Origin: CAIVAT01 sp037128705
GTDB taxonomy: Bacteria; Bacteroidota; Bacteroidia; Bacteroidales; FEN-979
DNA: 64,000 nt
Assembly: GCA_037128705.1 (NCBI GenBank)
Contig: JBAXVX010000003.1
Span: 62,001 to 126,000 of the forward strand
Direction of reading: 5' to 3'
The notes under the pieces were generated by a model, which ran no database searches, had not been told where the DNA came from, and saw nothing but the letters and a program-made list of their open reading frames with translations. Each line of letters begins with the position of its first letter. The first letter of the stretch is position 1. The position numbers were made by a program, and so were the translations under genes. Shown here one piece after another: positions 15,797 to 24,426 of the stretch.

Positions 15797-16879
15797 TTAA
15801 CCTCCGATAATTTTTTGTTCAAGCGCCCTGACTACTTCATCCGGGGAGGGGATGATCCCTCCGAAACGGCCAAAATGTTCGATTTTCACTTTACAGCCAA
15901 CCGACAGTTTGACATCCTCAATCATTTGTCCGGCATTCATTTCCACTACCAGGATTCCTTTAACGCGGTTGCCTACATTGGACACCTCTATTGCCGGGAA
16001 GGGGTAGAGGGTGATTGGACGGAAAAGACCGACTTTGATGCCCTTTGCCCGGGCCAGATCGGTTGCTTTCTGGCAGATGCGTGCAGAAAGTCCGAAAGCC
16101 ACAAAAAGATATTCAGCATCTTCGCACTGGATCTCCTCATAAAGCACCTCGTTTTGCTCCATAAGCTTATATTTTGCCTGGAGTTTCAGGTTTACCCGTT
16201 CCTGTCCGGCAGGATCGAGGTCGAGCGAAGTGATGATATTGTGGTTGCGGGTTTTTGGCCGGCCGTTTGAAGCCCAGGGGCATTGTTTAATTACCTCTTC
16301 ATCTGAACGCCGGGGAACCTGGTCGAAAAGAACAACCTTTTCCATCATCTGTCCGATGGCACCATCAGAAAGGATCATAACAGGGGTCCTGTATTCAAAG
16401 GCTTTTTCAAATCCAAGTTTCACGTGATCGCACATTTCCTGCACGGAAGCAGGAGCCAGCACCAGCATTTTATAATCGCCATGGCCACCGCCTTTTACGG
16501 CCTGGAAGTAATCGGCCTGTGAAGGCTGGATGGTTCCCAGCCCGGGACCACCACGGACAATATTCACGATCACTGCCGGAAGTTCGGCGCCGGCCATATA
16601 ACTGATTCCTTCCTGCATGAGGCTGATGCCCGGACTGGATGAGGAGGTCAGAACCATTTTACCAGTTCCGGCTCCGCCATAAAGCATATTAATTGCTGCC
16701 ACTTCACTTTCTGCCTGAAGAACGACCATACCTGTCCTTTCAAATGGCTTTTCGGCCATCAGGTATTCCATCACCTCTGATTGTGGTGTGATAGGGTATC
16801 CGAAATATCCGTCACAGCCTGCGCGAATGGCGGCCTCAGCTATGGCTTCGTTGCCCTTCATTAATCTTAATTCACCCAT
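15797..16879 (-). CDS. vorB: 2-oxoacid:ferredoxin oxidoreductase subunit alpha (VorB/KorA type)
   Basis: 360 residues. GNEAIAEAAIRAGCDGYFGY followed by PITPQSEVMEY, an AESEVAAINMLYGGAGTG segment, LTSSSSPGISLMQEG and NIVRGGPGLGTIQPSQADYF are all diagnostic of the separate alpha subunit. It pairs with the beta subunit and forms the acyl-CoA-yielding oxidoreductase. Unlike korA at the left edge, it lacks the fused gamma domain, which is encoded separately at 14382. The symbol reflects the usual annotation of this family in Bacteroidetes; the true substrate is not shown by the sequence. Confidence 0.9.
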   Translation of the reverse strand: MGELRLMKGNEAIAEAAIRAGCDGYFGYPITPQSEVMEYLMAEKPFERTGMVVLQAESEVAAINMLYGGAGTGKMVLTSSSSPGISLMQEGISYMAGAELPAVIVNIVRGGPGLGTIQPSQADYFQAVKGGGHGDYKMLVLAPASVQEMCDHVKLGFEKAFEYRTPVMILSDGAIGQMMEKVVLFDQVPRRSDEEVIKQCPWASNGRPKTRNHNIITSLDLDPAGQERVNLKLQAKYKLMEQNEVLYEEIQCEDAEYLFVAFGLSARICQKATDLARAKGIKVGLFRPITLYPFPAIEVSNVGNRVKGILVVEMNAGQMIEDVKLSVGCKVKIEHFGRFGGIIPSPDEVVRALEQKIIGG

Positions 16880-16898
16880 GGAGTATCTTTTTTAAATT

Positions 16899-17129
16899 TT
16901 ATGCAATCGCTATTTTGGCACGGTAAACGGTGATTACCCCATCGGGACAAACGAGAGCGCAGTTGGTGCAGCCGGTACATTCGTTATTCACCTTCATCGC
17001 AAAATGGTAACCTTTACTGTTCACTTCCTTTGACATTGCGATCACCGCTAAGGGACAGGCAGCAATGCAAACTTCGCAGCCTTTGCAGCGTTCCGTGTTG
17101 ATCACGATATCACCTATGATTTTAGCCAT
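16899..17129 (-). CDS. 4Fe-4S ferredoxin subunit (delta) of the 2-oxoacid oxidoreductase
   Basis: 76 residues with two clusters: CKGCEVCIAACP (from residue 15) and CTGCTNCALVCP (from residue 51). It is the first gene of the delta-alpha-beta-gamma operon and should carry electrons from the thiamine site to the free ferredoxin. A TATTTTTG element (17173-17166, minus strand) may be its -7 region, but I find no TTG at the right distance. Confidence 0.93.
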   Translation of the reverse strand: MAKIIGDIVINTERCKGCEVCIAACPLAVIAMSKEVNSKGYHFAMKVNNECTGCTNCALVCPDGVITVYRAKIAIA

Positions 17130-17258
17130 ATGATAGAGGTTATATTGTTAACAAATTAACATATACAAAAATACAGAAAATTGTTTGAACTGACTGCGAT
17201 CCTGCAGAAGGAATTTAGCTCAAATGAACTAATTTAGAACTGGTTTAAATTCTGACAA

Positions 17259-18035
17259 CTATCTCCGTGCAATTTTGCGGGTAATGCGGCGGAAATACTC
17301 TTCGTTGAACCTGGGATCTATTTTCTGATAAAAGGAAATCAGCAAATGGGCCTTTTTACGGATCCGGACGTTGTTATCTACCACTTCCCAGAATTCCTGA
17401 GAGCCGGTGAACAGGTTTTGTGCAAAAACATTGATATCCTCTTCGATTGATGCCTGTGAATACTTCGTCAGAAGTCCTTTGTCATAGTATTCAGGATCGA
17501 GCTCCATTGAGGCTTCCCCATTCATGATGGCATCGACGCCGCCATTGCCATAAACAAATGCAGGATAGTTGGCAGCCTCCCAGGTATCAGGATTCAGTAA
17601 TTTCGGGTAAGCCCGCTTCAACACACTTGAAAATTCGTGATGGAAAACCCCTTCAATGTATTCATCCGTAAAACTGGGGTTTGTTTCATTATCGCAAATA
17701 AAAACCGTATTTTTTATATTGGTCCCCCCAAAGTCTACCCCATAGAATTTCATTCTTTTAAGGCCGTAAATCCTGTCCAGGTTTTCACGGAGTACTTTGT
17801 CGGGGTATTTGGCGAAGGTACGGTTAAGGATGGAGATAAACCGCTGGCGTTCGCTCCGCGCGAGCGGCTCAACCTCAGCGTTGATTTTGGCATTGTACCA
17901 GTGCTTTGGAAACATCTGGTCCTGGAGTGTAAAGTAGATCTCCGTGCTGGTCCGTTCATCTACATAGATATCACGGGGATAAGAACTTCCCAGCAATAAA
18001 ATAACTACCATCAGCAACGGCCAAAATTTCCTCAT
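17259..18035 (-). CDS. Exported protein resembling zinc metallopeptidases, degenerate motif
   Basis: 258 residues with an N-terminal hydrophobic signal (LLMVVILLLGSSYP). The motif GVFHHEFSSVLKRAYP near residue 138 looks like the HExxH zinc helix of the putative zinc-binding metallopeptidases of Bacteroidetes, but the second histidine position is serine (HEFSS). Other conserved features are YGVDFGGTNIKNTVFICDN and DINVFAQNLFTGSQEFW. It could be a metallopeptidase that uses a different third ligand, or a non-catalytic relative. It stands alone, with gaps of 129 nt and 201 nt on either side in which I see no gene. Confidence 0.6.
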   Translation of the reverse strand: MRKFWPLLMVVILLLGSSYPRDIYVDERTSTEIYFTLQDQMFPKHWYNAKINAEVEPLARSERQRFISILNRTFAKYPDKVLRENLDRIYGLKRMKFYGVDFGGTNIKNTVFICDNETNPSFTDEYIEGVFHHEFSSVLKRAYPKLLNPDTWEAANYPAFVYGNGGVDAIMNGEASMELDPEYYDKGLLTKYSQASIEEDINVFAQNLFTGSQEFWEVVDNNVRIRKKAHLLISFYQKIDPRFNEEYFRRITRKIARR

Positions 18036-18236
18036 CCGATCAAGACCCTTTTATTCCGGAACAAAGATTGGAACAATGATCGGGCGGGGCGATCCGCTTT
18101 CCGGGTTTTTGCTAACGGAGAAATGTTAACAGAAAACAGATATAATGATCACAAAATGAGGGAGATATGAGTATTATCTGAAGTATAGGTCAATTCCGGA
18201 TGAAATTTCGTTCCGGTGTTGTTGATAACTCAAAAC

Positions 18237-19550
18237 CTAGGGATGCTGTTCCCTGAATTTCCTCAAACGGGCATCAAGAACCGGCAACTGATCACGTTTT
18301 ACCAGTGACACGCAGGCGCGGATTCCTTCGATTCGCTCACTGCCGGTTATGCTTAGGGCAATGGCGCTGATGCCATAATAGATCAGCTCTTCAAGCAGTT
18401 CTTCACCGGAAAAACCAGGATAGGAAAAGGTAAAATAAAAGCCATCGGCAATGGGCTGGTCTTCATCTTTATCGTATACGATGTTAAAGCCATTGTCAAG
18501 AAACATCTTTTTCATGATCCTGGCCTTTTCGCCATATTCCTTAACAACGGAAACAAAATCGTATGTTCCGTCGTTCACCGCTTTGAGCATGGCGGCCAGG
18601 GCGTATTGGCTTGAGTGGGCGGTTCCTGCACTCAGGGCATACACGGTTCCATAGATCAGGGCACGACCAACGATATTCGTAGAATAACACCACAACAGGT
18701 TTTCCGACTGGGTATTAAAAAGTTTATTCGACACGATCATCAGTCCGATTCGCTGGCCGGCATAACTGAATATTTTGGAACTCGAGATCAGCAGGACGTA
18801 GTTATCGGTGTATTTGGCGACGGTAGGCTGGTAAGGAGGCTGACCGGGTTTGGAATAGTCTTTTCTGAAATCCATGGCAAAATAGGCCAGGTCTTCAATG
18901 ATGATCACATTGTATTTGTTGGCCAGTTCACCAATGATGCTCAACTCTTTATGCGTGAAGCAGATCCATGACGGATTATTGGGGTTAGAATAGAGGATTG
19001 AATGAATGTTCCCAATCGAAAGGTAGGATTCTAATTTTTCACGTAACTTATCTCCGCGGTAATTATAAACATCAAAAGTTTCGAAATTAAGTCCGAGTAC
19101 CCTGTGTTGCTGGTGGTGTACCGGGAAACCCGGGTCGATGAACAGGGTTGTATCTTTTGTCCTGTCGATTTTCGAGAATGTAAGGAATGCGGCAAATCCG
19201 CCCTGCATGCTTCCAACGGTCGGGACACAATTGGCCTCATCCACATCAACATCGAGGAAAAGTTTGACAAACCGCGAAGCCTCCTTTTTCAGAACAGGGG
19301 TTCCCTCAATATCGGGATAGATAGAAGCTACGCCACGCTGAAGCGCATCAATTTCAGCCTGGACTCCGATCGGGGTTGGTGCAAGACCGGGAACACCCAT
19401 CTCCATCCTGATGAATTTTTCGCCGGTCTCCTTTTCGATGCCGTTGATTAACCGCTTGATTTCCCGGATGGTTGCCTTACCAATGCTTCGGATTTTACTC
19501 TCCTGAAAGTGTCTTTGAACAACTTCAAAGCTGATGGGGGTATCTTTCAT
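18237..19550 (-). CDS. Class I/II PLP-dependent aminotransferase
   Basis: 437 residues from the ATG at 19550 (MKDTPISFEV); a longer reading to 19595 has no supporting similarity. PLP-binding features in order: YSNPNNPSWICF (substrate and cofactor pocket), IIIEDLAYFAMDF (Asp to the pyridine nitrogen), SSSKIFSYAGQRIGLM (Schiff-base lysine). Fold type I aspartate-aminotransferase superfamily. It lies 81 nt after hpdA on the same strand and could convert tyrosine to 4-hydroxyphenylpyruvate, the first step towards the substrate of HpdBC. That link is from position only; the substrate is not predictable from the sequence. Confidence 0.88.
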   Translation of the reverse strand: MKDTPISFEVVQRHFQESKIRSIGKATIREIKRLINGIEKETGEKFIRMEMGVPGLAPTPIGVQAEIDALQRGVASIYPDIEGTPVLKKEASRFVKLFLDVDVDEANCVPTVGSMQGGFAAFLTFSKIDRTKDTTLFIDPGFPVHHQQHRVLGLNFETFDVYNYRGDKLREKLESYLSIGNIHSILYSNPNNPSWICFTHKELSIIGELANKYNVIIIEDLAYFAMDFRKDYSKPGQPPYQPTVAKYTDNYVLLISSSKIFSYAGQRIGLMIVSNKLFNTQSENLLWCYSTNIVGRALIYGTVYALSAGTAHSSQYALAAMLKAVNDGTYDFVSVVKEYGEKARIMKKMFLDNGFNIVYDKDEDQPIADGFYFTFSYPGFSGEELLEELIYYGISAIALSITGSERIEGIRACVSLVKRDQLPVLDARLRKFREQHP

Positions 19551-19631
19551 ATGTGAAGTGCGAATGGTGTATGATTGAATAGAATAACAATGCACAAAAT
19601 TGCTGAATTATTTTCAAATAACCAACGGTTT

Positions 19632-20627
19632 CTAAAAAGGTGTTTCACTTCCATTATAACATGTGATTCCATGGGATTCGAACTGGTCTTTGATTTTCTT
19701 AAGCTCAGGATTTCCAGGGATTTTAAAATCCGAAGCCCCATATTTTTTCCCCAGGAGGTTGTATTTTTCCCTGCCCAGATGGTGAAGCGGAAGGATGTTG
19801 ATCTCATTTCGGCCGGTTGAAAGAATAAACCGGGCTGTTTCTTTAATGTTTTCAAAATCGTCATTGAACCCCGGAATCACGGGCAACCTGAAAACCAATC
19901 GTCCGGGGAACTCCCTGGCTATCCTGCCTGCATTTTCCACGATCCTGTTAAACGAGGAGTGAATGACAGGTCTGGCCGGTTTACCGTTCGTTACCCCGGC
20001 AACCGGGCCTGCGAATTTTATGAATTGATCTTCGTTCAGCGTTTTAAGATCAAAGAAAATCCAGTCAATAAAGGGCAAAGTCCTTTCGTAATTTCCCCAG
20101 GGTACGTTGCCGCACGTTTCAATGGCGGTGTGTATGTATCCGTCATAGCAGCGTTTAAGCAGATTGGAGGCAAATTCAGGTTGGGCGAGCGGTTCTCCGC
20201 CAGTGAGTGTGATTCCTCCTCCTTCGCCCCAGTAGGGCCGGTCACGAAGAATTCGCACATACAGATCTTCTGCAGAAATGTCATATCCCCCGATGTTCAG
20301 GGCTCCTGAACAACAGGCCTCGGCACAATCAAATGTCGTGCATGTCGCGCAAATTCCACGATCAAAAATCAATTGATCACCGTCTCCCGTTTTCAGAATG
20401 GAAATGGCCTTATGCGGACAACTGTTTATACATAGTCCGTCGAATGTGCATTTTGATTCCCGGTAAAGTGGTTCCGGCAGGAAGGAGATGCCTTCGGGGT
20501 TGGAACACCAGGCACATTCGAGGGAACATCCTTTGAAAAATACAAGCGTACGGCAACCGGGACCATCATGTACCGAAAAGCCCTGGATGTCGAAGATATG
20601 CCCACGGGCTAATTTAATTTGTACCAT
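19632..20627 (-). CDS. hpdA: Glycyl-radical activating enzyme (radical SAM), HpdA type
   Basis: 331 residues from the ATG at 20627 (MVQIKLARGHIFDIQGFSVH). The radical SAM motif is CSLECAWC in FFKGCSLECAWCSNPEG. Two extra ferredoxin-like cysteine sets follow (CTFDGLCINSCP and CATCTTFDCAEAC), as in activases of the HPAD, glycerol-dehydratase and related classes that bind additional [4Fe-4S] clusters. GGGITLTGGEPL is the SAM-binding glycine motif. It makes the 5'-deoxyadenosyl radical that generates the glycyl radical in HpdB. Its start overlaps the end of hpdC by 19 nt, so translation is coupled. Gene order B-C-A matches the known hpdBCA operon of Clostridioides difficile. Confidence 0.9.
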   Translation of the reverse strand: MVQIKLARGHIFDIQGFSVHDGPGCRTLVFFKGCSLECAWCSNPEGISFLPEPLYRESKCTFDGLCINSCPHKAISILKTGDGDQLIFDRGICATCTTFDCAEACCSGALNIGGYDISAEDLYVRILRDRPYWGEGGGITLTGGEPLAQPEFASNLLKRCYDGYIHTAIETCGNVPWGNYERTLPFIDWIFFDLKTLNEDQFIKFAGPVAGVTNGKPARPVIHSSFNRIVENAGRIAREFPGRLVFRLPVIPGFNDDFENIKETARFILSTGRNEINILPLHHLGREKYNLLGKKYGASDFKIPGNPELKKIKDQFESHGITCYNGSETPF

Positions 20628-20866
20628 TTGAAATCGGCACATTTGCTGGCAATCATGTCGGGATAGGCCAATGTGATTCCCATGCATTTTCCCAGGTGTT
20701 CTTTTTCAGTGGCAAAATGAGAACAAAACTTGCATTTCGCGATTTTTTCCATTTTTTCACAGATAAGACCATCGGGACTTATTTTTTCTTTACTCAGTTT
20801 GCAGAGGCCCTGAAAAACGTCGACCGGCAGATAATATTTGCAATCTTTGCAGCTAAACTCTTCCAT
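20609..20866 (-). CDS. hpdC: 4-hydroxyphenylacetate decarboxylase small subunit
   Basis: 85 residues with eight cysteines at 6, 9, 22, 36, 45, 48, 61 and 76, arranged as two similar halves (CKDCKYY...GLCKLSK and CKFCSHF...LGKCMG). This length and pattern match HpdC, which binds two [4Fe-4S] clusters and is required for activity of the hetero-octameric 4-hydroxyphenylacetate decarboxylase. The presence of this subunit separates the system from most other glycyl-radical arylacetate decarboxylases. It lies between the large subunit and the activating enzyme. Confidence 0.88.
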   Translation of the reverse strand: MEEFSCKDCKYYLPVDVFQGLCKLSKEKISPDGLICEKMEKIAKCKFCSHFATEKEHLGKCMGITLAYPDMIASKCADFKWYKLN

Positions 20867-20887
20867 TTTAAAAATACATTAAAAAAT

Positions 20888-20939
20888 TACGCCATCACTC
20901 CATTACGCCATTCCTCTGTCACCTGCTACCCTGTTACTT
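20888..20939 (-). repeat. Imperfect octamer-type array between hpdB and hpdC
   Basis: On the minus strand GTAACAG, GGTAGCAG and GTGACAG are followed by GGAATGGCGTAATGGAGTGATGGCGTAA. It begins directly after the hpdB stop and is a degenerate copy of the GGTRACAG array. Stop codons TAA, TAG and TGA are present on the coding strand of hpdB. Confidence 0.65.
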
Positions 20940-20940
20940 T

Positions 20941-23610
20941 TTAAACCTCCTCATACTCCGTCCGGGCAATCACTTCATCCTGAATCTGTTTTCCAAGTTC
21001 CACCCAATATTGTGTAAATCCGGCAACACGGACCAGCAGGCTTCTGTACTTATCAGGATCTTCCTGCGCCTGTTTAAGCATACGGGAGTCCACAATGTTG
21101 AACTGTACATGGAATCCTCCTTTGCGAAGATAGGCACGGATCAGCTCAAGGAATTTTCGAGATCCTTCACGGCCTTTAACCACCGAGGGATGGATCTTCA
21201 TGTTGAGCTGTGAATTTTGAGACTGGGCATGGTTCCAGCAGGTAGCGGAATTAAAGAGGGCATAGGGGCCGTTTTTATCTGTTCCCGGGTATGCCGAAAC
21301 CGAGCCATCGGAAAAAGTTGTGCCGCTGAGGCGTCCATCTGGACTTGCCAGGGTCACGGCTCCCATGGGGCCGTGGGTGGAGACAGAGATCTGGCAGGCA
21401 TACATGGGTTGATCGTAAAGTGAACGATAATTATGCGTCATGCTGCAAAACCAGTCTTCCCAATCTTTCATAATGCCATCAACGAAAGGATTGTCATTCC
21501 CGAACTTAGGGGCATCAAGGCTTTGCCTGTGAATTTTTTTCCAGTTCGTATAATCATCGGTGGGAACCTGATCGATCAAGGAATAGGAACCCGTTTCCTG
21601 GGCGGTCTTATACCCGAAATTAGCCAGCAGTGCCTTGCGATATTCATCCAGGGAATAGTTGTGCTCCGTAAAGATATTTTTCTTCAATGAACTGAGTGAA
21701 TTCACCAGGTTGGCCGTGCCGCAACTTTCGATGTTGAAGGTGGTATTATACCGGCAGCCCATTTGTCCGATATCCTTGCCTTTTGCGAGGCAATCGGGCT
21801 TGAGCATGGAGTTAACAAGCGAAGGAGATATTTTTCGCCAGGCATCATGCTGGATGTTATTGGTTAAAGTGAGCACATGGCAGGCCCGGCTGAAATAATC
21901 TTTATAAGCCTGCCAAACTTCGTCATAGCTCTCCAGTTTATGTCCATGTGAAGGAAAAACACGCTGCCCTGTGCGCATATCCATTCCATCAAAGAGGGCA
22001 ACTTCAAGCAGTTTGGGAAGATTGAGAAAATGCACCCCGACACTCGTGGCAGGGGCAGAACCACCCGGTATCCAGTGAATTTCATTGTCAAGTTCCAGTG
22101 GCATCCAGCTCCCGGGCGATGATTCGAGGCACCCTCCGATTGCCCAGGCACGGGCCTCTTCGAGATCCATTCCTTCATGGCCATAGTTGCCAAGTAAAAA
22201 TTCAATGGCTACCTGGTTGTTTACCCAGGCCGGATATCCGGTCCCAACCTTGGTGCATTCAACACCTTTGAGCAGGAACTCTTCCGGAAGCTTTTCATCA
22301 TATAAAAGTGAAAGGGTGGGTTGGGGGGTGTCGCAGGTAATGCCGGCTTCAAGGATCAGCATTTCAAGTTCGTTGGTTGCTGAGGTGCCATCTTTCAACA
22401 ACCCGCCAAGGCACAGATTGTTAAAGGTATTGCCGGAGAGGACTCCACCAACCACTCCCATGGAGGCAAAGCAGTCGATTTCGGTAAATTTGATTCGCAT
22501 GCACTCGAGCAGTTCCAGGCTTTTTTCCCGGTCAAGTGTGCCATTCTTCATGTCACGCTGCCAGTAAGGGTAGAGAACCTGCCCGACACGTCCGGGTGAC
22601 AAGCCTGAAATGGCGTCTTCATTCAGGACGGCCACATGAAAGATCCACAGCACCTGCAGCGCATCGTGAAAAGAGCGTGGCGGATTGGAGGAGATCCATT
22701 GAAGGCGTTCAGCCATCTCAAGATATTCGGATTTTTGTTTTTCCTCTTTTTCAATGGATGCCAGGAAGAGCGCTTCACCGGCATAGTTTCTTATCCATTG
22801 CCTGACTCCCTCAAGCATCAAAATAACAGCCTTGTAAAAATAGAGGCGGTCCATATCGGGGTAACCTGCCACCTCGGCAATTCCTTCTTCGCAATTTCTG
22901 ATGATTCCGTCGATTCCAAACTGCAGCGGATAGTAATAATTCATCACCTCGCGTCCCTGCGGAAGTGTATAGCCTGAGTCGAACATGCAGATCACAGAGC
23001 GCATGAGCGCCTCTTTTTCTTTGTATCCGGGGACCATCTGTTCATATTTGTGGCCCACATCATCCACCGATTTGTCTTTCCATTTTCTGGCAACTTCAAG
23101 CATGATGGGCATCTCCTCAATGCGCAGACCGAATTTCCCTGCGATCGAGATCACCTTGCCAACGCTTTTGGTAACATTTCCACCGCCTTTACCCATGGTG
23201 GTAAATGTGTCGGAAGTAAGTTTACCTGATTCCTGTGCCTCTTTATAAAGGGAATCCTCGGCAGCCATAAAAAAGGCTTCAGAGAGCCATGGCATCGGAT
23301 AGGAACCCCGGAGGAAGGAGGCTTTCCCCATGGACAGTAATTCTCCGGGATAAATTACCGGGGTCAGGTGTTCAAAGCCCGATTTCATCGCTTCGGCCCG
23401 CCTGATAATGGGGATTTCCCCTTCAAGCTCTTCCCAGCGCCGGGTGTACCAATAGGGGAACTCCATGGAAACTGAGGACTTAGTTTCAAAATAGAGCTCC
23501 CTGGCTTCATGCGCACGCGGGGTTGGCTGCCGTTTTCCTTCACGTGCAGTTACTTCATTTCCCGGCTCGGAGCCGTAATAGTTAATGTGGGAATGGATAT
23601 CGGTATTCAT
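20941..23610 (-). CDS. hpdB: 4-hydroxyphenylacetate decarboxylase, glycyl-radical large subunit
   Basis: 889 residues, close to the length of known HpdB proteins. The active-site cysteine is C494 with E496 in AIGGCLESSPG (the CxE pattern of arylacetate decarboxylases, not the double cysteine of pyruvate formate-lyase). The radical glycine is G864 in VRVAGFTQYW near the C-terminus. FHVAVLNEDAISGLSPGRVGQ and FNIESCGTANL are further conserved blocks. The enzyme decarboxylates 4-hydroxyphenylacetate to p-cresol by radical chemistry and is destroyed by oxygen. hpdC and hpdA follow in the order B-C-A. A near-consensus promoter lies upstream. The related indoleacetate and phenylacetate decarboxylases are less likely because of hpdC. 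Confidence 0.88.
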   Translation of the reverse strand: MNTDIHSHINYYGSEPGNEVTAREGKRQPTPRAHEARELYFETKSSVSMEFPYWYTRRWEELEGEIPIIRRAEAMKSGFEHLTPVIYPGELLSMGKASFLRGSYPMPWLSEAFFMAAEDSLYKEAQESGKLTSDTFTTMGKGGGNVTKSVGKVISIAGKFGLRIEEMPIMLEVARKWKDKSVDDVGHKYEQMVPGYKEKEALMRSVICMFDSGYTLPQGREVMNYYYPLQFGIDGIIRNCEEGIAEVAGYPDMDRLYFYKAVILMLEGVRQWIRNYAGEALFLASIEKEEKQKSEYLEMAERLQWISSNPPRSFHDALQVLWIFHVAVLNEDAISGLSPGRVGQVLYPYWQRDMKNGTLDREKSLELLECMRIKFTEIDCFASMGVVGGVLSGNTFNNLCLGGLLKDGTSATNELEMLILEAGITCDTPQPTLSLLYDEKLPEEFLLKGVECTKVGTGYPAWVNNQVAIEFLLGNYGHEGMDLEEARAWAIGGCLESSPGSWMPLELDNEIHWIPGGSAPATSVGVHFLNLPKLLEVALFDGMDMRTGQRVFPSHGHKLESYDEVWQAYKDYFSRACHVLTLTNNIQHDAWRKISPSLVNSMLKPDCLAKGKDIGQMGCRYNTTFNIESCGTANLVNSLSSLKKNIFTEHNYSLDEYRKALLANFGYKTAQETGSYSLIDQVPTDDYTNWKKIHRQSLDAPKFGNDNPFVDGIMKDWEDWFCSMTHNYRSLYDQPMYACQISVSTHGPMGAVTLASPDGRLSGTTFSDGSVSAYPGTDKNGPYALFNSATCWNHAQSQNSQLNMKIHPSVVKGREGSRKFLELIRAYLRKGGFHVQFNIVDSRMLKQAQEDPDKYRSLLVRVAGFTQYWVELGKQIQDEVIARTEYEEV

Positions 23611-23643
23611 AGGAAACAGATTCTGGATCAGTATTTTGGTTCA

Positions 23644-23675
23644 CAAAGTTAAATATTCTTTTCCGACTAATCAAA
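23644..23675 (-). promoter_or_regulatory. Bacteroidetes-type promoter for hpdBCA
   Basis: On the minus strand TTTG (23675-23672), 20 nt, then TAACTTTG (23651-23644), ending 33 nt before the hpdB ATG. It fits the Bacteroidetes primary-sigma consensus with one extra nt of spacing. Confidence 0.65.
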
Positions 23676-23683
23676 CAGCTGTT

Positions 23684-24397
23684 TCAGAGTCGTTTCATTT
23701 GCATCATACTGGCCATGGATAGGAGGATACCGAGTATAACACTATATACGGCAGCAACCAGGATCCGGTAACCTTCAGGGAGCATGAAATTAAGGGTTTG
23801 AGCCGGGATCCAGAAAATCGGAATGGTTCTTTTGATTACAAAATTCCAGAATGTAAGCCAGTCCCCATCCTGGATATACCTGCCGACCGGGATCGGGGTG
23901 AAAAAACCTTTCAAAGTACCTGAGGTATTCAGGATGTGCATGTCGGTGATCTTGTGAAAGGCCATGAAAACAGGGGCGAACAGGAGGTTCAGGGAGGTTC
24001 CGACAGCAAAGGCGGCGAGGAGCTTTATTCCGCTGAAGCCTGGTTGCCTGAGTATATCGGCCGGATTGGCCGTTGGAAATGAGACGCCCAGGGTTTTTAG
24101 CACAACCGGGGCCCCTTCACCGAAAATTACAAATGCAACTTTAATGGTTATCCCCAGGAAACCCCAGACAAGGGCGCGTGGGAGAATGCCAAATCCTTTT
24201 TTATTATAGGAGCCAGTGCGGATTCTCAGTCCGAGGCATTCGCCCAGGGTAGCCAGGATGGCGAATTTAATGAAACTCAGGAGGTACGAATGAGCCGCAT
24301 TTAACTCCCCATAGGCTTTCAGAACATCAGGAAAAATAAAAAAGGGAAGCAAACACAAAACGATCACTCCCAAGACTGCAATATCGGATTTCTTCAT
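23684..24397 (-). CDS. Mpv17/PMP22-like integral membrane protein
   Basis: 237 residues with about five hydrophobic helices. The C-terminal part FWIPAQTLNFMLPEGYRIL, with a preceding WNFVIKRTIPI and a following long hydrophobic helix, matches the Mpv17/PMP22 family signature (W-P-x-x-Q-x-x-N-F-x-x-V-P-x-x-Y-R). KGFGILPRALVWGFLGITIK and LAAFAVGTSLNLLFAPVFMAF are further helices. Mpv17 proteins are best known from eukaryotic organelles as channels; the bacterial role is unknown. It lies between hpdB and the yqgE homologue on the same strand. Confidence 0.62.
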   Translation of the reverse strand: MKKSDIAVLGVIVLCLLPFFIFPDVLKAYGELNAAHSYLLSFIKFAILATLGECLGLRIRTGSYNKKGFGILPRALVWGFLGITIKVAFVIFGEGAPVVLKTLGVSFPTANPADILRQPGFSGIKLLAAFAVGTSLNLLFAPVFMAFHKITDMHILNTSGTLKGFFTPIPVGRYIQDGDWLTFWNFVIKRTIPIFWIPAQTLNFMLPEGYRILVAAVYSVILGILLSMASMMQMKRL

Positions 24398-24426
24398 AAA
24401 GTGAGGGAGTGATTTGTGGAGGATTA

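Noticed and set aside
20941..23610. Pyruvate formate-lyase or choline/glycerol-type glycyl-radical enzyme
   Set aside because: There is one active-site cysteine in a CxE motif, not the double cysteine of pyruvate formate-lyase, and the HpdC-like subunit gene fits only the arylacetate decarboxylase type.
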